From positions 487,088 to 551,087 of the forward strand of contig JAGEMR010000008.1 of NCBI GenBank assembly GCA_021030915.1: a DNA stretch of 64,000 bases. The letters are read 5' to 3'. The stretch is from Astrothelium macrocarpum (lineage: Eukaryota; Ascomycota; Dothideomycetes; Trypetheliales; Trypetheliaceae). Below the pieces are notes generated by a model. It ran no database searches. It saw only the letters and a list, made by a program, of their open reading frames with translations, and was not told the DNA's origin. The position numbers and the translations under genes were made by a program. Positions 34,566-46,972 of this stretch are shown one piece after another (positions within the stretch are counted from its first letter, which is position 1; every line of letters begins with the position of its first letter).

Positions 34566-37500
34566 TGGCCAAAGGGTTGCTTGCGATGAAGATTACTGTT
34601 GTACCAAGTATCTGTCAGCGCCATATCTGCATGATTGATTTGAGCACGTTCTTCTCAGACACGAGTATCTAGTGGAAGGGAGGAGCAGAGATAAGGCATG
34701 CAGGACGCAAGGGAGTTCCTTTTTAGGCGACTTACAAAAACCGCAACTAAAGACACTCTTTTGGTCCAATCCAGACTTGTTCTTTTGACGCAAGAAACCG
34801 CACTTGGAGTGGCAAGAATGCTCTTTGACGATATGATGAGCCTGCTCCGAAGCGATGTTCAATGAGCGGCAGAAAAGTTTAAACGAGGAAACACAGGGCT
34901 GAAGAATTGGAAGATTAAAAATGGAGTACAACGTGGATAGGAACAGCGACAAAGTATGAACAAATGGAGAAAAAAGTGGTTCAGGTATGGAAGCAGGATC
35001 GAAGGCCAGTGGTGCAGCTTGTTCCAGATGGTACTTTCCGAGGCTGATTCAAATGTTTGGAACGTTAGGTAACGCTGGAACAGTTAGAGCAGTAAATGGA
35101 ATTGGCCGTATTTGTCAAGTCAGGACAGCGGGCAGATAGACGATATTAAAGTTTTGGGAGTAGCATGTTGTCGTCGGACGAGTAGGATGAAGTAACCCAC
35201 ATCGGCGAACATAGTCACGATTTAGAGGGATCGTCCGCGCGTCTTCATGGTTAGAATCCTGAGCCATTCGGCTTGGGCAAGCTCGATCTCCTCCTTGCCG
35301 CGTCTTGATCTGAACGGGCATCTCCCCGGACAGTTAGACCTGGTGGTGCAAGCCATGCCGCGAATTGGGGGTAGCCGAAGTACAGTGCGGCCGGGTTAAG
35401 CTGCCTGAGCTCGGTCATGATGGGCCTAAGCACTCGCTAAACAGCTGCAACGGGGGTAAGGCTGCGAGTTTGCTCAGACGTTGGACGTCGCAGCCGCCCG
35501 TCCTTGGTCTGCGTGAAACAGGGAGGCGGGCTCAGACGTAGGGACGCCAGAAGCAGACCCATGACGCGATCTGTGTATTGATTCTTGCCAACACAGCCAC
35601 GACCTGCCCGTGGTTGGCCACACGGGAGATATGAGGGGATCGCCAACTTCTTTTACCCAAGTGCTACTGCTAGTTGACCATTTGGGTAGCCTGCCCGCGC
35701 TCTTTCGAGCCTAGAAGCATGTTCGAAACTTCTGCGCGTGGGCCAGCAAAAGGTCCCTTCTATCGCAACCTCTGACAACCTTACCTTGACGTCTGCTCAT
35801 GAGCGCTGCCAAGAATCAGCCAAGGCAGGAAGACAGACGGATATGAGTGGGCCGGGCTGAAGTCGACGCTGTGGAATCTTTTACATCATCTGGCTGAGCC
35901 GGCTCAGCAGATCTGGCATCGCCATTCATTGCTGGGCGTGGACAGGGCTATCAAAGACGGATGGCCTTCATTAAACCGCTAATTAACAAATATTGTTGTA
36001 GGTAAGCCCTTAATCTCGTACAAGAGTGAAAAGGTGCGAATAGACTGCATTAGGGGCATTTGATGACGGCACGTTGTGCCCCTTGCCCCTCATCTGGGCC
36101 AATCGCAGCCCACTAACCAACAAGACGCCTTGGTCGTCAAGACTGAACAGGTGAGAACTGCAGCTAATTATCAGCCTCCGCGTGGTCTGGAGTTATGCAG
36201 CTGGGGAATTTCCCGCGTGCTTCTGCATCCGATGCAGATCCCCGTTCTCTATTCACCGCACAGTCAACCTTAGCCGATAGATGTAGCTTCAGGTCGCAGG
36301 GCTTTTCCGTCAATTAGGGACACAAGATTCTTGCAATGACAGCTACAACAACATCCGCTGAATGTTAGTTTTTGCAAACAGGCCTGCCAAGGCGGTCTAC
36401 CATCCTGTCCTGATCCTTTATCCACTGCAGGTTCCAGCATGTCAACCCTGGCCTCCTGCACTGCATCTGGCTCCTTTCTGCTTTCCGTGTGACGGGCGCT
36501 TCTGCTTTCATCTAACTTTCCCGTGGGCCGTCGGAGCTGAACCACCAGCCTGTTCCTGCAGCAGACGAGGCTGGATCAACCTTCTAAAAGTGACCAATAC
36601 CTTCTAGTGCGCCATTGGCTGTCTCGCACTACAAGAAAATAGGCATGTACGACGGATGCTGAGCGGACCATTCCCCATAAAGATTTAGAGTCATTCGAAT
36701 TACGGAGACGCTTTTGAATCTGCGGCGGCGTGGCTTAGGTGACTGGGTAGTCACTGTTGGTACTATTAGCTATCAACGTCTCGAGATTGGGAAATTGGTT
36801 GGCATGATGTTACGGCTCCCCTCAAACGAAGCACAGTAATTCAATTTGACGATTCAACTTTCGATCATTGATGATCTAGCTCCATTTGGGACCACCTTTG
36901 GAGTATTGATCCTGTAAGGATCTTATGTAACGCGGGTGCTGTGATGGCAAAATTTTGGAACGACAACAAGTCTGGGAGTCTTGGTGTGCGGGGGAGCAAC
37001 CCCTACGAAAATTGACGAGGCTAATATTAGCTCGCACATGGATGGAGAATAGAAACAACATTGTTGACACGTACTAGTAAACTGGACGCAACCTACACAC
37101 CGCAAATTGCAGTCAAGACGTCAAGACGAAGATTTGGGGGCACGGGAAAAATTCCCGACGTGTATCAATTGCCACGAGCCGGTATTTTGCCAATGTAGTG
37201 ACGATTGACGTCCAACATGCGGAGCGTACCGCAGCTGAATAGGCCATTTCCTTCATCTACGACAGCGGATAGAACCCACTCATCGTAGATGTAAAGTAGG
37301 CAAAGATCAGTTGATCCACTCTTTTGGGCTCGGTGCGGATCCGACTGGTCGTTTCAACGACTGCGAGACGGATGAAGGACATGCAGCTCGATGTCATTGC
37401 CAATGATATTGAGCGGTCAATCCCCAATACTTGGTCAATGGCTTGCATGCTGACGCCGGGAATCCTTCAGAGTAGTTTTTTCTTTCTGTGCTTATGGTTA

Positions 37501-39600
37501 CACACCTAATTCAGAGTACTAAATGGAATATAAAGACACCCCGGATCTGGCAAGGGTTCGCGATTTTTATTGGCTTGATCGTATTTATCATTGGAAAAAA
37601 GCAACTAAAGCGGGTTGAAGAGGAGTGGATGCGGGGCGTAGGCTCAGAGAACAGGGCTAGGTGATTAGTTTTTTCTCTAGTCTTGCGTTGGAAAAAGTGC
37701 CCAAATAACGCGTGCAGATGTGAAAAGCCATTGAAAATGTTGAGGTGATCCCCCCTTTGTGAATAAGATACCAACCGTTAGGCAATTTTGAATGATAAGC
37801 GGATTACACCTTTTGCCCAAAAGATTAGAAGGGCTCCACAGGGGCGATGATACTTTCTATCTCACTGTCCGATTTGTTGGAAAAATAAATGGTTTTTTTT
37901 CGTGGCAAAGCAATCTCTTTGGCTTCATCTGTCAGATCTCGACGACAGCTGAAGACTATGCTAGCTCCAAATCAAGCCAGTGTTCTTCTTTGCGTCATTT
38001 ACACAACGCTACAAATCATGGTGTGTAAGCTGTCTCCAAAAGCGATAGCAGTACTTTCGAGAATAGTACGGCGCAGTCAGCCGAGAATGTCGTCCTTTCA
38101 AAGTCGTTGACAGCGCATTTTCCTCGGCGTTGGTCTGCGGCCAGTAATGTTATCCAGCACACATTGGCATACAAACATGCAAAGTACGTCAAGACATTTG
38201 CATAATATTGCTCTATTTTTGAGGTTGAAAATTGTGAAAGATTCATTCTTCCTCTGCTGGGTACTCCATTAGGCAACCCGTACACTGGAGGCGGCGTTAT
38301 CAGGCGGCGTTATTAGGTAGCGCCACCACCTCCTTTACTGATCGACTTTTTTTAAATGACGGACTATTCTGTGGCGTTTTGAAGATTGGAAGAAAGGGTG
38401 GAGAAGATCCTTCACCGACTTCTGCAAGCCACGGGCCGTTAAGATAAGAAATGGCGACGTGCATTTCCTTTGCAGGGAGGGTTTGGAGGGTTTCCAACGC
38501 AAGTCAGACGTGAAATACCAAATCACCAAGGGAAATCATTGTTCACAGCTATGCTGCTTAGCTCGCTTACAAGGACTGTTAAGGCATGTGTAGGCGATTC
38601 TATCCTTGAGGACTTACAATACCACTGGCTGTGTTCACTGGTCGCGCGTTATGGTAAACTCAGTCGTAGTAGGTGCAGATAATTAAATCCATTTTGACGG
38701 CACCTTTGCTAACTCGCTCGCTCGCTCTATTTTCCGGATGTTTATGGACTATCCGAGGTACCGAAGAATCGCTAGATTCACGGAAGAAGTCGGTGTCTGG
38801 GTCATCCCGGTCTCATCCAGTGATTTGGTTTACCCTTGCTGCCGCAGAATATGAGCTTACAGCCAATACGCTTTAAGAGTCATGTCTCTGCCCAATGGCA
38901 CTAGAATATCTGCTACATGAGTGCGGCGCATATGATGAAGGGAAATTTCCAATCTGCTGAAAGCCACCTCTCACCCTACCCGCATTACCTAAACACCATT
39001 GCGCTTGACGTCAATTGAACCAAAGATTGATGGTTTCTAAAGCAAAGGAACTTGGCAAACATCTCTCCACTTTTGAAATGATAGTGTATATTGATCAAGG
39101 AAAGTGCCGGATTCAACGTGCAAGGTAGGACAAGGGGAATAGAGCGAGCTGCGTGACATTAATGAAACCAGGGACTGATACAACTAGATGTTGATAGAGT
39201 TTAGATTTGCCAGGACTCGGGGGAAGATGTACCCAGAAGATGTACCCAGCTGAATGCCAAGGTATACTTTCCATACGATCCAGCTACTGTACACCGAGTG
39301 ATGGTCTCGGAAAATGCTATCCATGTAATGTGTAACTGTATCGATACCTAACCTTGGCGTTTCCTTGACAAATTGGAAATTCCAGCTTTTTGCTACAACC
39401 ATGACTGATTTGAACTCTATCCCCACGTCCAATAGATCGATCCTCTCCTCCAAGTGATAACCATGTTGAGCCAATACGCTGGGGATATCTCAATAACCAA
39501 CAACAAATATCAACGCCCCCACACCCAACTCATCCATCCCAAATACCCCAGCTTCCTCCTCCTCCCTGTATCCCTACTTTCCAGCCTTGCACTCAACTTT
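34566..39600. other. 5-kb gene-free stretch upstream of the Rua1-like regulator
   Basis: No frame on either strand shows family resemblance or can be extended by splicing. Composition is normal, unlike the A+T-rich block at the window end, so it is not RIP-degraded. Two tiny tandem duplications occur: 13 bp at 38289-38314 (one mismatch) and 13 bp at 39224-39249 (exact). The size suggests a long promoter and leader for the Rua1-like gene, non-coding transcripts, or genes I could not recognise. Confidence 0.4.
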
Positions 39601-40747
39601 TTAAAAATCTCCTATCCACCCAAACACGCACCCCGTGACCACAGCCGCTGCACTCCACACAGCAGCCCAACCCAGCGCACCCGCCAAATCCGCCCCGTCT
39701 ACCGCCGCCCAGGTCCGCACCGCGAGATTCACGCCGCCGAACCCTGCCAGCACCGCGGTGCGCTGCGCCAAGACGCGGATGCGGCGCGACGCGAGCCTGC
39801 CCCCCTCGTCGAGCCCCACATTCCACCACAGCGTCGCCGCCAGCGTCGCTGTCTCGGGGTTGAAGGGCGTGCGCTTGGAGATCGCGGCGGTGGTGGTGGA
39901 GGGATTGCTCGTGCGGGAGGCTGCGAGCGCGGGCGCAAAGAGGAAGGCGTGTGTGGCGGCGCCGAGGGGGAGAAGCGTGGGGAACAGCGCGGTCAGCGAG
40001 GCGGCGTGCGCGCGGTTGAGCGAGCGGAGGGTGTCGAAGTGGAGGATGAGGTGGCGTGGGAGGAAGGTGTAGAGGGAGAGGAGGACGAGCGCGGTGTAGA
40101 TGGAGGTGGCGAGGAGGGTGGTGGAGAGTTGGATGGCGCGGTCTTGGATGATATGGGGGTTTGCGATAGGAGTTGAGGTGGATTTGTCGGTGGAGGTAGA
40201 GATGGGTCGGGGGTTGAGTTGGCGGTGTTCGGGAGAGCGAGGGCGGAGGAGGTGCATGGGAAGTGCGATGGAGAAGATGTCGATGAGGAGGATGATGGTG
40301 ACGGAACGAAGGGAAACTGAGTAAAAGGACCAGAGGAGGTAGCAGAATGGAAGGTGGGACGATGTTGTTAGAGAGACGGTGTCGATGTCTGGTTTCATGG
40401 TCAGCGTAAACACTTGCGATCTGAAAGGCATCGTCGCGCGTTCTGCGACGAGATAAATGCGCTGGCCTACCATCGAAATTCAGATACCAGCTCACGCCAA
40501 GTTCGACAACTTTCCAAGCCAGAATTGCCAGAGCTTGCCATGGCTCGTTGAGACTTCGGCTAAGGCTTGCCAGCTCGACGCCGGTAGAATCGGCAACAAA
40601 TGAAAACAGCAGCGCCGATAATGCCAAACTCAGCACGGTAAGTAGTGGAAAACGCGTGGGCGCAGGAAGTTTAGATGCAGGTAGGGGAGGAGGCGATGTT
40701 GCGACTGGTACCACATCTGTATACGCCACATCTTTTCGGGGAGCCAT
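39601..40747 (-). CDS. Polytopic membrane protein of unknown function
   Basis: Two exons on the minus strand (40747-40471, 40388-39601; 82-bp intron) give 354 residues. After a Pro/Ala leader there are hydrophobic segments at PLLTVLSLALSALLFSFVA, ALAILAWKVVELGVSWYL, a longer one spanning CYLLWSFYSVSLRSVTIILL, LLATSIYTALVLLSLYTF, LTALFPTLLPLGAATHAFLF, and GALGWAAVWSAAAVVTGCVF at the end, so six or more spans are likely. No catalytic motif is visible. The second exon is GC-rich, with overlapping antisense frames that I regard as shadows. I do not recognise the family by name; conserved length and splicing that keeps frame support a real gene. Confidence 0.75.
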
Positions 40748-41334
40748 GTTTGCGACAACGCTAGCAATAGCGGATTGAGAGAGAAAAAAAGACAAGTGTT
40801 GTGAGGACAAAACTGGTGCCGCAGTGGGCAGGGCAACGGTGGTTTGGTGCTCTCGTCGCGTCTGATGGATGGTGTCGTGAGGCGGCTGACCGGGAAACCA
40901 GAATGTAGCCTCAGAGTAATCCACTTAACAACTAGTGACGCGGATATTCAAAATATATCATTTAATCCTCTTTAACCATGTCATTAAAAGGCTGATCAGA
41001 CTCATGATGTGCAGAAATCTAAGATGCTATTCTGAGTTACAATGCCAGCAACGCGTCTTGCTTCTATGTACATGCTTTGCCGGAAGCTAATGCTCACTTT
41101 TTAATACAAACAAGAGAAAATAAAGGTGGAGAGGTGATATGAACACACTTGATACAGTCTCCCATAGTCCTCTGATATGCAGCCGAGACCGAATGCCAGA
41201 GAATAGATAGAGGAACAAAAACACAGTATACGTGGTGACAACCACAAAAACACCAAGAGGTGAGAGTGGGTAATAGTACAGAGCGGGTATGTGCAATCAC
41301 GGATTCAATACTCCCTAAACAAGACTCCATCGAC
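40748..41334. other. Intergenic, no gene recognised
   Basis: A+T-richer spacer between two genes read in the same direction. Nothing distinctive seen. Confidence 0.4.
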
Positions 41335-44300
41335 TCATGACACGCTACTGCTTCCAACTCTAGTTTTTCTGGTTCCCCGTGTCCGGGGATTCTTTTGTTT
41401 GGGTGCCTTCTTTTCTCCTTCATCACCGTTGATGTATTTTAGCAACTTGTCAATGTCCCGCGGATCGTCCAAATTTGTTCTTCGGACGGTATTTGATTGA
41501 CCCGGGAGGGTTACGGCTGCCGAGCCTGCACCAATATGCGTCTGTTGTCGCGCAATTGGTGATCGGATAGTGACGCGTTTATTTCTATTTTCCTTTAATT
41601 CGTTGATGTGTTTCGTGATGGAGACGGCGTTGCTGACAAGACGTCCAAGCCATTGGTCTGCTTCTTTGGTGTTGCGGTCTTCTGGGCCTAGCTCTTTGCT
41701 GAAGATACCTCTGGCGGCCTGCATCTTTGTCACTGCACCTTTTGCATCCTGATCCAAGGCTAGCGCTTGCGCAAGCTGGAATAGCAGGGTTCCAGTGTTG
41801 ATGCTGTTTTCACCGCACATCTTCTTGCATATTTCAAGGCTATCTTCAAACCACACGCGAGATTCCTTGTAACATTTCTGACTCTGAAGCATGACTGCCG
41901 CATTGTTGATCGTAGTGACGGAATCAGGATGATTCAGACTTCCATAAACGAGTTTCCACAAATCGAGAGCATGTCGAACATACTTTAATGCCGCAGCGGT
42001 CTCGTTATTATTGTGGGCAAAAAGACTCAAATTGAGATAGCTCAGAATCGTATCTGCGGAATCCACACCAAGTGTTCGTTCAGAAATGATCACGGCTTTC
42101 TTGGCAAGGTCTGCAGCTAGTTCCTTGTTCGTGACATAGAATAATGTTGACAAGGTATAGTATGCGCGGGCAACCTCCGGATGTAGGATTCCATAGATTT
42201 GTTCATGAAGTGACATGGACTCGAGAAGTAACTCATTACCTAGACTCCTTTGGTCTTGCGCTATCGAAATGCGTCCGGCTTCCATGGCCTCGTCTGCCAA
42301 CACACTTCTTGGGGAGGCCTCTTTTACAACCGGTACAATATTCTGAATGTCATCGGCAACAAAAGTGTGAGCCAAAGTGCTATTTTCAGGAGACGCACTG
42401 CGATTAGGAGAGTTTCCTTGACCATTCCGCTTATTCTTCTTCTTGGACGAATTAGAAGTTCCATTGACGGCCAGCTGTTCAGTGAGACGATTGTTCGCAG
42501 TCCCATTGACTTGGACAGAAGGCTCTTCCTTTGACTTGGAGAAGATGTAATCCCTCGCCTCCAACTGGAGACCTAATTTGAGTGCTACCTCTCGAAGAAG
42601 CTGCAAATGCCTGTGTTTGATGGAAGCGTTTTCACCAAGTTCGAAACGATATCTCGACTGAACTTGCGAGTTAAGATCTTCGCGTAAAGATTTTGGTGTT
42701 ACTGTTTCAAACGACCAATCTGCATCTTCGTAACAACTCTTCAAATCATCGTTCTTCTCTGGTACAGGATTTTGATTGAAATCGGTCCCAAGTAAACAGT
42801 TCAAGAGATGTGCCAAGCAAGCAGGCGCTGCCGGTGCAGCTACGTCGCGCAACCTTTTGTTAGCGAGGTGTTTGAATCCCCGTGCAATCATTTCTTGGAT
42901 CGCCAAGGACTTTAGCGCGTCCGTTCGCGGATGATATGGACCGCTGGAAGCCTGTTTGGCAAGTTCTCCAAGATATCGTACATTGATCCCACGTTTGTGC
43001 AAAAGGCTAACAAGAGATTGACCATCCATTGGAAACCCCACTTCCCCTTCCCGCAAGTCATTGATCTGGATGACTGTCAGCAATTGCCTGAATTCCATCC
43101 ACGAGACTCAAGCTTACTAATTTGGGAATAACTTCAGCAGTAAGATATTTGCAAGCTAATCTGACCTGCTTCTCATCTTCTTCAATCTGTAATTTGTCTT
43201 CTTCAGTCTGGGGTTCCTGACCGCTGAACACGTCTGGGTTGAGAGCAAATTCAAATTCAGCAATGAGCTTGTTCCGCTTTTCTTGCTCATCCTGCTTGGT
43301 TTCAGAAGCTGCTTCTTTGGCGTCTTGATGATCCTCGGCATCTGCTTTCTTATCATGGGGCACATTGTTCTCTTTGCTGGTAATGGCGCCCGCTTTCTCA
43401 TGTCCTTCGACACCATTAGTGCCATTGGCGCTGCTAACACCATTGACCTGCTTTGACATGTCCGCACTTGCATTCATGTTCTCGCTCAAATGTTGATGTA
43501 ATTTGGAACGCCAAAAAGATTCAACCAACTCCGGCCTGAGGATAGCCATCCTATGCGGATAGTTTTTGGTAGGGTCGACAACGTCTTGACTGTCTTCACG
43601 ATTCTGCCAATGTTGTTCAAGCCATTCGATATCGAGAGGAGTTGTCCTGTAAAGATCCAAGACGTATTTACGCCCATCTGTTCCAAGAAGGCCCTTCGTC
43701 TCAACACTACCTTCCAGGTCGTGTCGCACTTTTTCCTTGTCCCAAACAGGGTGTTTCTTTACGCGTAAATGCTTTGACAACTCTTTGAACGGTTCAATGA
43801 AAGCAGGGTCCTCGGCAACAATATCTTTACCCTCAACTCCACCGTAGTCAATTTGATGCTCACTCGGATCTCTTTGTTTAAAGATTCCTGGGACAATGCT
43901 TTGAGCAACAATCCGTTTGCCCAAATAATCCGCAACCACAGTTCCAGGAGTGAATAATCCATCAATGTCCAGTTGATTCACCGTTTTTACTCCCGTAACA
44001 TCTTTTCCAGTTGCGACCCGAGCTGCCTCATCTCCACCATCTATAGCAAACGTACCAACACCATCCGCACCAAAAGAATAGAAGATGTTGTTGTATACAA
44101 ATATTTGAGCGTATTTTCCCTCCGTAGGGTTCAAAGGTGCAACTTCGCCTTTTGCAATGAGGATGGCGCCTCTTGTAGCTGCTTCGTTGTAATCTGCAAA
44201 AATTTTGGCGGTAAGTCTTTCCCGAAATACACGGTCTGAAATGCTTTCTTTGGGTAATTCTTTTGTAGATTGAAACTCCTCGTTCCAATCTCGAAGTGTT

Positions 44301-45627
44301 TCGGTTCCTTCGCTTCCAGAGATTAAGTAACTCTCCTGAGTCCGAACAATGTCTGGTAGATGATCTGTACTGAGATCCCATTTGGGCACGAGCCATGGAC
44401 AAGCGGGAATGGCAGTTGAGAGCTGGCAAGCGGCTAGAAGATCTCCTGTACTAGACTCTTGCTGAAATTGCTGAAACTTTGAATCGAAACTGGGGACGTG
44501 TTGCTGCAGTAATGCTAAGAGTGAATGCTTTGATCCTTGCTTCGAGTTGCGGGAGTATTTTGGCGAAGGATCAAATTTGGTATTTGATGACTTGTTCACG
44601 TAGAATCCATGTACATCAGATGTGATGTGAATTACATTACCATCTTTTGTTAGGACTTCCAAATATAGCAGGTGACCTCTCATACGTAATTGATGAGGCG
44701 GAGGGTTCCACTGAGACAGCTGCATGGACTTGACGATGTTTGAGGTAGTAAGTCGTGATTGGCTCGGTAGAATAGTCTGTATGGTAGGAGGTGCTTCAAG
44801 ACTGTAGCCTCCCATTGGATCGTTACCGCCATTGGTTGCAGGTGTAGCTTTTCCATTTGAAGACGGTAATGACTGCAATCCATCCTGCAAGCGCACGGAT
44901 TCGTAGAGAGAAATACCTGCGTTAATTCCGTGCAACAAATCTGCCCTGTCTCCGGCAGCTCCAATGAGCTCCCGAACGCGAATAAAGTGTATGCGTGCCT
45001 CCTTTTCAGTATATGGATCTTCTACAAGTCTCAGCTTCGATCCTGATTTCACGCTTTGCACCTCAGATAGCTCCATGAAGTCATTAACGCGCTCGCCATT
45101 ATGTTCAAGATGGAAGCAGGTGTGTTGGATGCAATCTGGTTGCTCAATGATTGACTGCCGAATATCTTGAACCTGTTCATGAGATGACACCTGCAATTGT
45201 TCTCAGCATCAGTCTTTTCCATACGTCAATTATCCGCCTGACCATCACCCTGATCTCTCCTCCATTTGGCAAAACAACGCTGAGGTCAAAAAAATCGTCT
45301 GATTGCAACCACATTAGCCCAGGTCACAAGAGACAATGATAGTGCCTTTGCTAACCAGCTTGCTGTTCTTTATTTTCCGTTGCATTTTCGCTCGTCTGCG
45401 TCTCATCTTCTTGGTCTGGGGTAGCGGCGAGTGATGAAACTAGGGACCCGTTTGATTGCGTATGAGGCTCGGATGACTCTGGAAAGATTCGTCAATCAAA
45501 TTAGCTGGAGAACAACTGGATGACAGCCAAGCAAACATGACGGCGGATCTTGCTTTGCCCAAAAATCGGGTCAGAGGAAGCAACTCATACCGTCTATGGA
45601 AACGTCATTATTATTAGCAGCAGGCAT
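41335..45627 (-). CDS. clu1: Clustered mitochondria protein CLU1/CluA (eIF3-associated)
   Basis: CLU proteins keep mitochondria dispersed and bind mRNAs of nuclear-encoded mitochondrial proteins; the yeast member copurifies with eIF3. Five exons on the minus strand (45627-45591, 45478-45356, 45298-45243, 45190-43118, 43065-41335) give 1339 residues, a normal length. The N-terminal ubiquitin-like part has LPNGGEIRV, then SSHEQVQDIRQSI and CFHLEHNGERVNDF. The CLU domain lies around YKEAATRG-like DYNEAATRGAILIAKG and DIEWLEQHWQ. The eIF3-like part has FPMDGQSLVSLLHKRGINVR and YLGELAK. TPR repeats follow (HPEVARAYYTLSTLFYV, LGVDSADTILSYLNLSLF). The third intron donor was placed after ATG because the result, RVMVSSHEQ, fits the family best. 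A basic C-terminus ends the protein. Family identity is secure. Confidence 0.95.
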
Positions 45628-45985
45628 TGCAAATCTAAGTGGAGCAAGCGAAAGCGGGACCAATGGATGAACTCCGGAATGAAAAAAAGACCAAACAAAG
45701 AAGAAGGGTCTATGGTACAAAAGCAAGGGAAGAGAGGGAGCTTCAAGGTGTGAGGATGAACTAAGGTAGGGAATTATTTTTTTTTTTGGAGCTGTCTCCG
45801 GAAGAAATCGGCTCGCAGGGATCATCGCCAGCTTTCGGCCTTCAGCAAGCGCAACAACTGAGCAGCTACTTCTTCACCGACACTCTCTGGTGAAGCTTCC
45901 AATTGGCTTGTCTTATCTACTTGATTGCCCGGCCATCATCTATGTACAAGAAATCACGCCCTGCCGCCCGTCCGAAGTCTAATGA
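45628..45985. other. Intergenic, no gene recognised
   Basis: Short spacer between the CLU1 start and the 3-prime end of the aldolase gene, with a poly-T run at about 45776-45786. It probably holds the CLU1 promoter and leader. Confidence 0.4.
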
Positions 45986-46972
45986 TTACAAACTTTTCTC
46001 AATCTTTATAATGTCTGCGATGCCTTCCATGACCTGCTTTCGACTCGCCTCGCTCAATCGCTGAAGAGGTTTTCTGGGATATCCTCCGTAGCCATAGTAT
46101 TCTTCGATGGCTGCTTTGGTACCGGGAATTGCTGATTTGGTCAGAATCCAGTCGCCTTTGCTCAATTTCTTCTGCAATTCCATTGCCTCTTCCAATTTTC
46201 CATCAGCCCACAATTGCCATACCCGGACACATGTCTTGGGTAGTACATTGGCTCCGCCAGCAATAATACCACTGCCACCAGACGCCAGTGTTTGGGCTGT
46301 GAAATCTGCCATACCACCAAAGGCCATCCAGCCACTTCCCTTACTCTTGGGTGTCACGGCATCCGTGGCAAGAGCGACACGTGTGAGCTTTCCCGTATTG
46401 CCGCAAGTGAATTTGGTGCCGACGATATTAGGATGTTGAGCAAGTCGGATCATGAAATCGCTGTCCATGTCAATGCCTGCGACTGCTCCGGGATAGTTGT
46501 AAAGAATGATTGGAATTGGTGATTTTGACGCGACAGTTGTAAAGTATTCGTAGAGAGCATCCTCGTTCATGGCATATCGGTAATAGCTCGGGGGTACGAG
46601 CAAAGAATATTCTCCTCCTGCCGCCGCTGCTTCCTTGCATAATTCGATGGTTCCACGGATGCTTTGCTCGCTTGTACCTACAATAACAGGAACATCTTGA
46701 AAGCCTGCTTCATCCAAGGCTTCACGCGTGGCTCGAGTTACAGCGCTCTTCTCTTCGCGGCTAAGGTGGACAGCTTCTCCATTGGAGCCCATCGTTACGA
46801 GCCCTACAAGTCCTGCTTTGGCCAGTCGTACGGCATGTTTGCGTATGGTTGGTATGTCAAGCTCTTCGGTTTCCGGGCTGAAGAAGGTCATTGTCGGCGC
46901 GTAAATTCCATGGCGGAGAGGAGTACGAGGCTTTGCGCCGTTTGTCGTACCGTTCGTACTGTTGTTAGTCAT
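45986..46972 (-). CDS. Dihydrodipicolinate synthase-family aldolase
   Basis: Single exon, 328 residues, a class I aldolase of the DapA/N-acetylneuraminate lyase fold. In fungi such enzymes mostly act on 2-keto-3-deoxy sugar acids or 4-hydroxy-2-oxoglutarate, not on lysine synthesis, because fungi make lysine by the aminoadipate route. Visible are MGSNGEAVHLSREEK in the place of the GxxGE carboxylate-binding loop, VIVGTSEQSI, the catalytic tyrosine in ILYNYPG, and the Schiff-base lysine in VGTKFTCGN. GSGIIAGGANVLP follows. The start was set at MTNNST because the frame upstream (to 47074, also an ATG) would add a hydrophobic leader untypical of the family. It is read divergently from an oxidoreductase, which suggests a shared pathway. 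Confidence 0.9.
   Translation of the reverse strand: MTNNSTNGTTNGAKPRTPLRHGIYAPTMTFFSPETEELDIPTIRKHAVRLAKAGLVGLVTMGSNGEAVHLSREEKSAVTRATREALDEAGFQDVPVIVGTSEQSIRGTIELCKEAAAAGGEYSLLVPPSYYRYAMNEDALYEYFTTVASKSPIPIILYNYPGAVAGIDMDSDFMIRLAQHPNIVGTKFTCGNTGKLTRVALATDAVTPKSKGSGWMAFGGMADFTAQTLASGGSGIIAGGANVLPKTCVRVWQLWADGKLEEAMELQKKLSKGDWILTKSAIPGTKAAIEEYYGYGGYPRKPLQRLSEASRKQVMEGIADIIKIEKSL

Noticed and set aside
39454..40176. 240-codon plus-strand open frame over the membrane-protein gene
   Set aside because: It is antisense to the GC-rich second exon, rich in Arg and Gly, without motifs; the opposite strand has a coherent spliced protein with membrane spans.
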